Source: a virus. From it: DNA of 35,346 bases. The stretch is from IMG/VR virus record IMGVR_UViG_3300043467_001590, positions 1 through 35,346 of that record; one strand, written 5' to 3'. A program made the translations under genes and the position numbers. The notes below the pieces were generated by a model, which did not search any database, was not told the origin of the DNA, and saw only the letters and a program-made list of their open reading frames with translations. Below are positions 22,706 through 34,700 of this stretch, piece by piece. Every line of letters begins with the position of its first letter. Positions within the stretch are counted from its first letter, which is position 1.

Positions 22706-25700
22706 TGGCAAGAGTTCGCACAGTTGACTTTCTGCCAGAAATATTTCAAACACCGGTCAACAGACAATTTCTAGCAGCCACCCTAGACCAACTGGTCCAA
22801 GAACCTGAATTTAAAAAGACACAAGGCTATGTAGGCCGCAAGGTGGGCCCCGGCGTTAATCCAGAAGATCGATATGTAATTGAGCCAACGGCCAGTCGTA
22901 CCAATTATCAACTAGAACCGGGCGTGGTAGAAATCAATCCTGAAAACAGCAAAGAAATTGTTGATGCTATTACCTATCCAGGAATTACTGACGCATTAAA
23001 ATTACAGGGTGCTGATACCAGTAAGGCCGATCGTTTATATACTAGCGAATATTATGCATTTGATCCGTTTGTAGATTTTGACAAGTTTACAAACTTTGCC
23101 CAATACTATTGGTTACCCTCGGGGCCACTAAGTGTTGATGTGTCAGCAACAGCTATTCCATTGACTGACGATTTTACGGTGACTCGGGCCAACGGAGTTT
23201 ATGCATTTAGTGGAGTTACTGGTAACAACCCAATTATAACTCTAGTACGTGGCGGCAATTATAATTTTAATGTTGCACAAAATGCCACAGAAACTGTAAA
23301 CTTCCGAGTGAGCAATAGTGGTAGTTCATCTTACATCATTGACTATCAACCAAACCCAACGTTAATATTGGTTCGCGGCAATACCTATGTATTTAATTTA
23401 AATTTAACTGGTGTTTACCCATTTTATATCAAGACCATTGCCAGTCTAGGAAACATTAATACCTATGATACTGGGGTGCTTCGTAACGGGGCTACCACAG
23501 GAATTATTACATTTACTGTTCCTCAAGACGCGCCCGATACTCTATACTATTCCAGTGCCAATGAATATAATTTGCAGGGACAAATTAATATTGTCAATGC
23601 TACCCCCGGAACAGGCCCTGGGTTTTGGATTCAAACAGATCCTGGAGTTGCCGGACGTTTACCGTATGCACCAAACATCAGCAGTCGTGATGTGTTTGGG
23701 GTTCTCAACAATGGAGAAGATCTTGGCACCGTTACCTTTGATGTGCCCGACAAGGACGCACAAAGTTTTTATTATAGTTTAAACACAATTGGCAATATTT
23801 CAGGCAAGCCGTCAGGCACGGTAGATCTTGTAACTACTCTTGATTTTGATCAAATTAATAATCAATTTGTTACTCCGTTTTTAGATGTCACAGGCGGAAT
23901 CGATGGCATAACATCATTAGATGGCCGCACTGTAGTTTTTTTAAATCAAAATCAAGATCCCGAAGCCGGCGGATGGCAAGTTACCACACAGTTTGACCCG
24001 TTGTTACAAACATCATTTGCAAATATTGGTGGAACAAAGTCCGGAACAGTAGTTAATCAAACTTATAGTTCTATTACTCCAACCACTGTAACCGGTAGTG
24101 GCACTGGGTTGATTGTTAACGTAAAACTTTTGTCTAACAGTGTAGTATATTCAAACTCAACTACATCTATTACTGTAGTTGATTCTGGAACAGGGTATAC
24201 TGTCGGGGATACTATAAAGATTCCTGGGAATTTATTAGGAGGCACAACCCCTGTTAACGATTTAACTTTTAAAGTTGTTGTAGTATCAGAAAATAATACA
24301 CCTGGATCATTTGATTCAATATTGTTTGATCAGACCACCTATCTTCCGCAAGATCAATATTACGATGTCTGGCAAATACAGTATAAAACTGATACTGATG
24401 GTCAGCAATTTATGGTGTTAAACAATGTATTGTCAGTTAGCAATTTAGAAAAATTTAATATTCTATTTGGTACCGAGTATTCCAGCACTAGCTGGTATAA
24501 AAATGCTTCTGGATTCTTTGAAGAAATTCCGTTATTAACAGCTATCAAAGATGTGCTGTATTATCAAGACGGCACCGACCCTGAAATTTTTGGGCAGATT
24601 CGTCTTGTCAATCCTGAAAATAATGCCACAATCAAAATTGACGAAATTATTGGTAAAGCCAACTATACCGCACCAAATGGCGTAGTATTCACTAATGGAT
24701 TAAAAGTTGTATTTCGAGGCAATGTAATTCCTGCCAGTTATGCTGGCAATGAATACTATGTTGAGGGAGTCGGAACAGCAATCACATTATTGCCTGTGAG
24801 TAATTTTATCACACCGGAAACATATACACAAAGTTCTACAGTACCATATGACAGCACTCCTTTTGATGTGGGTAACTTTGATGCAACATTAAATGCGCCA
24901 ATCATTCAAGATTATCTCACAATCAATCGTGCAGGAAAAGATCTCAATCCATGGACCCGTAGTAACCGTTGGTTCCATATTGATGTAATTAATGCGTCGG
25001 CAGCCTACAATGATACTGTAGCCGTAGTTGACAATTTGCAGCGTGGGCGCAGGCCTATTTTAGAATTCCGTGCCGGCACAAAATTATATGATTTTGGTAC
25101 TGACGCCATAGCACCGGTTGATATTATTGATTTTAATGTTAGTGATGCACTTAGTGTCGTAAATGGATCTTTAGGGTATGGAGTAGATGGATATACATTT
25201 ATTGATGGGACCACTGTTATTTTTGCTGCAGATACTGATCCAGACGTTAGAAATCAAGTTTACCAGGTTGAATTCATTACACCCGATACTGTACCTCCGT
25301 TGATGCTAGAGCCGGTGATCAATCTCACACCAGTGTATTCAACTGCAATAAAATTTGATCAAACCGTGGTATGCCTCAGCGGAGATACCTTGCAAGGACT
25401 GAGTTTTTACTTTGATGGAGTTGAGTGGATCAGTGCTCAGCAAAAAACAAAAACAAACCAAGCGCCGTTGTTTAATGTCTATGACAACGATGGTATAAGT
25501 TTTGGCTATAAACCCAAATATCCTAGTTCAACATTTGCGGGCAGCAAGTTATTCAGTTATGCTACCCCCAGCACTGCCGCCGAAACCACAATCACCAGCA
25601 CACTTAACGATCCTGTGCTAGGTTTTCAACTAACCTACCTTAGTTTAACTAATGTAGGAGATATTGTATTTGACAATAATCTTTACAAAGATACATTTGT

Positions 25701-28700
25701 GTATGCACCAGAGTCGGTTGGCACTACTGTAGCGATCAGCACAGGATTTGTACGAGAATACAGCGATCGTGTTACCTATTCTCGAGAAATTGGTTGGCAA
25801 ACTGCGGCGACCAAGAGTCGTGCCAGACAACAGTTTCAATTTACCTATGACGGTAAACCTTTGCTGTTAGACGTTAAAGTTATAGACAATAATGTAGTTC
25901 CTGCTGTTCAATTATATGTAAATGAAAGCTTTCAAGAAAGTTACAATTACACAGTAGCAACCACAGATACAACTACAACAATTACACTTAACACAGTATA
26001 TACACCAGGTGATATTATTGAAGTAGCGGTACTAAGCGATCAGGCCAGTGCTGTTGGTTTTTATCAAGTTCCTATCAATTTAGAAAATAATCCATTAAAC
26101 GCCAATAGTGAATCATTTACGTTGGGCACCTTGCGTAATCATTACGATACCATTTGTCAAAATTTAATTAACATAAATGGCCCAATTAACGGCGCCAACA
26201 ATAGTCGTGACTTAGGCAACATTATCCCTTACGGTCAACAAATTTTACAGCAATCGTCGCCACTAACTTTGTCTGGGTATTTCATGCGCAGTCAAGAATA
26301 TGATATTTTTGCGGCGTTGGACTATAACAGTAGAGAATACATTAAATTTAAATCAAAGTTATTAGAAACAGTGATTGCCAATGATTACGGAACTATGACT
26401 GTACCTGAAATACTAGATGCTGCTATCGCCGATATTACCCTGGGGCGCACCGACCTCAACCCATTTTATTGGTCTGACATGTTACCCACCGGGTCAGTTT
26501 ATACTGAAACTAACACCACAGTTACCGCCATAACCGTTGCAACATTTAACACAGTACAAACTTATAATTTCACCAGTGCTAACTATCTGGGTCTTTTAGT
26601 GTATCTAACTAGAATTATTGATAATCAAATCGTTACCACTTTGTTAGAACGAGATTTTGAATATGTTGTAAGTCCTACTGGTCCACGATTGACCATTAGT
26701 ATTTCTTTGGCCGTAGGAGATGTAATAAGCATTCGCGAATATTCAGATACCGCAGGTAGCTTCTGCCCAAACACTCCAACTAAGTTAGGATTGTATCCAA
26801 AATTCCGCCCTGAAATTTTTTATGATACAAATTATGTAAATCCTTCACTAGTAATTCGCGGCCATGATGGTAGCATTACCGTGGCCTTTGACGACTATAG
26901 AAATGATATATTGTTAGAGTTTGAAAAACGCATCTATGACAATATCAAAACAGATGAGAACCCTATTCCATTAACAGTTGATGAGGTTATACCCGGCTTC
27001 TTCCGCACAACAGATTATACACAAGCAGAGATTACTGCAATTCTTGGTAATAGTTTCTTGTCCTGGGTTGGCTGGAACAAGTTAGACTATAAGACTCAAG
27101 ACTATGTAGCTAGTAATCCGTTTACCTACAACTATAGTAGTGCCGGTAATAAAATCAATGAAGAACCATTGCTGGGCGCCTGGCGAGGCATCTATCGTTA
27201 CTTCTACGATACAGAAAGTCCAAACTATACCCCATGGGAAATGCTGGGCTTCAGTGAACAGCCCGAGTGGTGGATTGATCGCTATGGTCCTGCACCATAC
27301 ACCCGTGACAACTTGGTGTTATGGGACGACCTGGAAGCCGGAGTAGTAGCGGACCCAGTGGCGTTTTATATTCGGCCCAATTATCGTCGGCCAGGACTGA
27401 CCTCGGTTATTCCGGTTGGCAGTGAAGGTGAATTATTAAGTCCGTTTGAAAGTGTTATGGGTGCCTACGATCCTACTGCATTCCGCAAGAGCTGGCAAGT
27501 TGGTGACGGTGGCCCAGTTGAAGCTGCATGGTATACAAGTAGTAGCTACCCGTTTGCTGTTATGCGTTTGCTGGCATTAACACGCCCTGCAGAATTTTTT
27601 GCCTTGTTTGCCGACCGAGATCTTTATCGTTTCAACTCTGAGTTAGACCAATATTTGTATAACGGTCGTTATAGATTAGACGCCAATGGTATTCAAATAT
27701 ACGGCAATGGTGTAAGCAAGGCCAGTTACATCAACTGGATTGTTGACTACAATCAACAACTAGGGATTAACAGTACTGATAGTTTAACTACTGCACTGGC
27801 CAATTTAGATGTGCGCTTGTGCTATCGTATGGCATCGTTTACTGACAAGCAATATCTACAAGTATACACAGAAAGATCAAGTCCCAATAGTTTAAACAGC
27901 AGTTTGTTGTTGCCAGACGAAAGCTATAATCTTTTATTGTACAAAAATCAACCGTTTGCCGACATTACCTACAGTGCATTAATTGTTGAACGAGTAGTTG
28001 ATGGTTATGCAATTTACGGTTATAGCACAATTGCTCCTTATTTTCAGATTTTAGTTAGTTCAAGCAATGGCATATTACAAACAGTCAGTGCTGGCGGTGC
28101 CGCAGTGCGTGTGCCTGCTCAATATACTCAAAATATTGCACAGATTCCATATGGATATACCTTTACTAATACCACTATGGTGGTTGATTTTATTTTAAGT
28201 TATGGAGAATATTTAAAAACTCAAGGATTAATATTTGACGATCAAGAAAATGGATATACGTTAAACTGGAGTCAAATGGCTGCAGAGTTTTTATATTTTA
28301 GTCAACAAGGTTGGGCAGAAGGGACCATGATCAACTTAAATCCTGTGGCCACAACACTTCGAGCCTACAGAGCCGGCGCTATAGTTGACACTATTATAAG
28401 TCGCACCCCAGAAAATATGTTGCTAGATCAAAACCGCGGCACATTAGAAACAAGAGACTTGGTTGTGCAAAGATACGGTAATGAGTTTTTAGTCACCTCC
28501 ACGACCAATCAAACTATCAGTTTCCTACAATTACGTTTTACCAATTATGAAAACATGGTAGTGTTGGACAATGTTAGTATCTTTAACGATTTAATATATA
28601 ATCCAACCACAGCAGCTCGACAGAATCGTATCAAAATAGCAGCATCAACTACAACTAACTGGATTGGCGAAGTAGATACTCCAGGATTTGTACTGAATCA

Positions 28701-31700
28701 AGACAATATTGAACAATGGGCTCCATACAAAAAATACACCAAAGGTGAAATTGTTTTGTTCAAGAATAATTATTGGTCGGCCATGGCAATTGTGCAACCT
28801 AAAGATAGATTTGATTATCAAGACTGGGTTAAGAGCGATTACAGTTTAATACAAAAAGGTCTGCTGCCAAATATTGCCAACAAAGCCAATCAGTTGGCCA
28901 ACAGTTATAATATTAATAGTGCAAATCTTGAACGAGACAATGACCTACTCAGCTATGGCTTGATTGGATTCAGACCGCGTCAATACATGGCTGCATTAAA
29001 TCTTGACGATGTTACACAGGTTAATTTATATCAACAGTTTCTAGGAACCAAAGGAACTGTGCGAGCCGCAGAATTGTTTACTCGTGCTGATTTAGGCAAA
29101 GAATCTGGCGAATACAACATTTACGAAAACTGGGGAGTATTGGCTTCCACGTATGGCGCCAACGCTAATAAGAGTTTTTATGAGCTACAATTAAATGAAG
29201 CCAATCTACAAGCAGATCCGGCTACTATACAGGTTATCCTGCCGCAGGAAACCAGTGAAGCAGATCAAACTGTGTTTTTAAATAATGTCTGGCGCACCAG
29301 TTATAAGCTAACTTCTACCGATATTTTACCGACAACCTACAGCCCCTCTTCAGAAACTGCATTGCCTTCTGCAGGATATGTCAACATTGACGATGTAGAT
29401 ATCACCGTGTATAGTTTAGACGATCCAGCTAACATTGCGGCCTCTATTGATACGGTTGGTATAGGTACAACCATTTGGGTAGCCAAGGTCAACAGCTATA
29501 ACTGGGAGATTTATCGTTGCAGCGAAAATCCTGGCACGGTAACACAAATACAAGACAATCTTAATGGCACGGCTATTGCATATTTTACAAATCCTCATAA
29601 TCTTGTCGTAGGTGATTTAATTATTTTGAGATATTTTGGCAATGAGGATGGAGTATATCGAGTGTTAGGTGTACCAAGTATTACATCTATTACTATTGCA
29701 ATTAGTTTTTACAACACCAACCAAACCAGTATTATTGGCACGGGCTTGGCGTTTTATTTGGAAAGTCAACGTGTTAGTCAACCTAGTGATATTCTTAATT
29801 TGTCTTATGCACAAGATCTAAAACCCGGAGCCAGAGTTTGGGTTGACAACGACAGCACTGGACATTGGGAAGTTTTAGAAAAGCAGGAGCCGTTTACTGC
29901 TTTCCAATTTTTAATACCTACCCCACCAGTGGTCAACAGTCGCTATGGATCGAGTGTTACACAAAATCTTGATCATTTTGCTGCATTAGTAGGACAACCA
30001 GGTACTGGCTCTGACACCGGGCTTGTGCATACCTATCAGCGAGGTACTGATACCAATTATTTTGAAAATATTATTTTAGAATTAAATGCACCCAATGTAG
30101 TAGGGTATGGATCCAGCCTTGACTTTGGTGGCAACAATTGGGCTGTAATTGGCGCCCCTGGCAGCAACAGTAATTCTGGGTATATAAACACAGTATACCT
30201 AATCCCTGGTTCAAACGACTATACACAAACACAATTATTGATGGCCCCAGATCAAAATTTTGGCCCAACTACTTTTGGCTATGCCGTAGCAATTAGTGTA
30301 GATGAACTTTGGATGTATGTTGGGGCACCGGTAGCCAATCGAGTGTATGCGTATGCCAGAGTTGATGTAGAATCACAACAGGTGTCTTATGTATCGGATA
30401 GTGTCACTACCTATTACAATTATGCTAACACTATTGAAATTGATTCTAATTATCCAGAACAATTAACTGTAACAGTAGATACTATAACATTGATTTATCA
30501 AACAGATTATGTGCTTGCTGGAAGTAATATAGTGCTTACTGCAGCGCCGGCACTGGGTCAAGTTATACGAATATCTCGTCGCACCGGAGTTCAAATTGAT
30601 CAACAGATATATTATAATATTCAACCAAATTCCAGCACTGGCTCGGGATCGGGCGTGGTGTTCACTGTGGCCAACACACGTGGAACTTATTATCCTACAT
30701 TGACCAATGCTGGAGTCAACTATAACATTGGTGACGTACTGACCATTAGTTATCTGCAGGTGTCTCCGGCGGGCAGTGCGGCTAACAATTTAACCATCAC
30801 AGTTAATAGTGTCTACTCTGGAGGTGCGATCAACACGTTTACTCCAACCGGTGCAGGCATTGATAACACCGCAACATTCCAGTTAAATCCCTATTTGTAC
30901 ACGGCCAATAACATATATGCATTTACTGTCTTGGTTGATGGAGTTGTACAACGCCCACACATTGATTACGAATTTAATAATGATAGTACCGACTCTACAT
31001 ATGACATTACCTTTGCAGCTAGTTCGTTACCGGCACCGGGCGCTGTAATCACTGTGGTAGCCAACACCTACTGGCAATATGTTGATACTATATCAGTAGC
31101 TGGACTGGCCGCTGGTGCTAGGTTTGGCGCCAGCATTTCCACGGCCACAGACGGCACCCAGGTAGTAATTGGTGCGCCCGGAGCCACAGTAAATTCTATA
31201 GCCGGCAGTGGTACAGTATATGTGTTTGACCGTAGCGTGGTTGCTTATCAAGTTACCGACACAACTCAAACAACCTACGCAATTTCTGGCAACTTTACCG
31301 AGCCAGTTATGGTATCACTCAATGGCAGTTTCTTAACCAATGATGATCAATTCCTAAATGGACAATTTTCTGTTGTGGGTACAGATGTAGTATTGTCAAC
31401 TTCGGTTGATTTAACAATTGGCGACACAATAAAAATTGCAACTAATCAATTCCAGTTACTGGAACAATTTCAAGATTTAGCAGCAGTTAGTCCGGCAGCA
31501 ATTGGATATAGTGTAAAACTATGTCATTACAACTGCAGCATTTATATTGGCGCTCCATTAGAAAGTATACAATTACCTCAAGATGGTGCGGTGTATAGGC
31601 AAGTAAATCAATCCAGAGTCTATGGGGTTACAACCAGTACTGTGGCCAATCCAAGTCTAGACAATGGTGATACTATTCGTATCAATGATTACGAGGTAGC

Positions 31701-34700
31701 AGTACCTACGGCACCCAATCAAAACATTGCAGGTCTTGTGGCTGCAATTAACGCGGCCAACATTCCAAATGCTATAGCTACATTAACTTCTGATTTGGAA
31801 TTTATTGGTGATGGAATTACTAAAGTGTTTGCTGTTGGATCAATATATTCTGTGGCCAGTTCTTACACCACAGTGGTATACATTGATGATGTATTGCAAA
31901 CTAGCGGAGTAAATTACACTTACAATGCCACCACAGAACAAATAAATTTTGTTACAGCGCCAACACTTGGTGCAGCAATTGTGGTAATATCCGGGCGTAT
32001 GACTGTGAGTGTCAAAAATATCATAGCAGGCACTCCGGCTAATTTACTCACAGTACTGCCAGGCGTTGTTGGTACTGCATTTGCTGATCTTGGATTTGAT
32101 ACTTATCCGTTTGTACAATTAATAACCAGTCCATTGCCCCAAGATTATGCACAGTTTGGCACCGCTGTTGATATTGATACCAATAGTCAAAATTTAATTG
32201 TTGGGGCGCCATACGGTACAGTAATTGAACCAGAAATTTTTGATGGTGGCGAAACTATATTTGACGATCGTAGCACTACATTCTTCTCACCAATCATAAA
32301 CAGCGGAGTTGCATACACCTATAATTTATTAGATAGTACCAATGGATCAATAAACAATCCTGGCATGTTTGTATTTGGCCAACAAATTTATAATGATACT
32401 TTACGAACTGGAGATTTATTTGGCTCCGCAGTAAACTACACTCACAATCGGTTACTAGTCGGCTCACCGGGACAAGATCTTGGAGATAGCAGTGTAAACT
32501 ATGGTCAAGTAAGTGTGTTTGATAATCCAACCAATGCTCTGTCATGGGCAGTAATTCGAGCACAAGAACCTGCAGTCGATACCAATTTAATCAATGGGGT
32601 ATTTGCCTATGATAGGTTGACATCAAAAACTACAACTTACTTTGATTATATCAACCCATTGCAAGGTAAAATACTCGGGGCTGCCCGCAGAAACATTGAT
32701 TACATTGGTGCTGTAGATCCTGCCCAGTACAACGAAGGCGCAGTTCACAATAATGGAAATAGTTGGGCCAGCGAGTACCTAGGAAAAATTTGGTGGGACA
32801 CTGACACAGTTAGATTTATAGACCCAGGTCAAGATAGTATTAGCTATGCAAGTCGTCGTTGGGGACAATTATTCCCAGGTAGTAGAGTTGACATTTATCA
32901 ATGGGTTGGTAGCACAACTCCACCGGTGAGCTATACTGGTACTGGAACCCCATTGAGCACCAGCAGCTATACTGTAAACACCGCGCTGAATAAACAAAAT
33001 ATTATTGAGACCACATATTATTTCTGGGTGCGTGGTATCGCTACAATTGAAACTGGAGCAGGAAAAACACTCAGCACCACTGGTATTGCTAGTTACATTG
33101 AAAGTCCACGTACCAGTGGAATACCGTATTTGGCCGCTATAAACTCCAGCACTGTGGCAATCTATAATGCACTAGATTTAATTTCTGCCCAAGATACAAT
33201 TCTACACATTGGATATGATCGACAAGCACTTGGTGGCGATAACAATGTTCACCAAGAATATCAATTTGTTGCCGACGGTCGTCCTGACAGTTTCTTGAAT
33301 GCTACATTATATCGTAAATTACAAGACAGTTTCTGTGGAGTTGACGAAGCAGGGGCTGCAGTTCCAGACCCTACACTTGGCCCCGCAGAACGATATGGCG
33401 TACAATTCCGCCCACGTCAGAGCATGTTTGCTGATCGATTTGCTGCACTAAAAAATTATTTAACTCGTGTAAATTCAATATTAGCTTTGTATCCTATTAT
33501 TGAAAGTCGTAATTTTAGTTTATTAAACAGTCGTGAGCCCGAACCTAGCACAAATTCTGGCGCATGGAACAAACGTGTGGCCAATCTTGAAGAGCTAGGC
33601 TATCAACAGCTCAATGCTGTAGCTATTGGTTATCGTTACCTTGTGGTCAGCGATAGTGGCCAACAAGGACGGTGGACTATATATGAAGTTGCGCTAGGAA
33701 CACTGCCGGGCGAAAAAATTCTAAATTTAGTTCGTATTCAAAATTACGATACTCGATTATATTGGAATCACATTAACTGGTATCTGCCTGGATACAACAA
33801 CACTATCCAACCTATAGCCCAAGTACCAAATCGCAGCAGCCTAGATACCTTGACTTTAACAACTGCACCCATTGGTAGCAGTGTCAAAGTTACAGCCAAT
33901 AGCCAGGGTAAATTTGAAATTTATTTAAGAGATATCACTGGATGGACCAGAGTGGGGCTTGAAGACGGCACAATAGAATTCAAAGAAGAACTTTGGAATT
34001 ATTCCGTTGGATATTTTGGATTTGATGTTGAAGTGTTTGATGCACAGTATTTTGATCAGGAGCCAGTGATTGAAACTCGTAAGATTATTCAAGCCATCAA
34101 TGACGAATTATTAATTGGTGATTTGTTGATTGAACGTAATCAAGCCTTAATATTAATGTTTAATTTTGTATACAGTGAATTTACTGCACCAGAGTGGTTG
34201 ATGAAAACTAGTTTAATTGATGTAGATCACAAAATTCGGGCCTTATTACCGTTCCAGACCTACATGCAGGACAATCAAACATTTGTGTTGGATTACATTC
34301 AAGAAGTCAAACCTTACCACGTGCAGATTCGAGAATTTAATTTGTCTTACTATGGTCAAGACACTTATCCGGGCAGTTTAACTGACTTTGATGTGCCGGC
34401 CTATTGGAATTCTACCTTAGATATTCCGCAATATATTAGTCCTATATTGTTGCCTTACGATCATGCTACAACTACAGTGCAAAATGATGTTAGTGATGCA
34501 GCATCTAACACCGAAGTATGGACTGTAGATCCTTGGAAGCAATGGTACAATAACTATCTATTAGGCATACAAAGTGTTACTATTGTCGATGGGGGTAGTG
34601 GATACTTTAGCGCACCAGAAGTAGTAGTTACTGGAGACTGCGTTACACCAGCGGTGATGACTGCAATAATCAACAGTGCTGGGCAGGTGGTTGCTGTTGA

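Noticed and set aside
23465-23782. Plus-strand 105-codon frame inside the giant gene
   Set aside because: It is out of frame with the continuous giant frame and encodes no recognisable protein.
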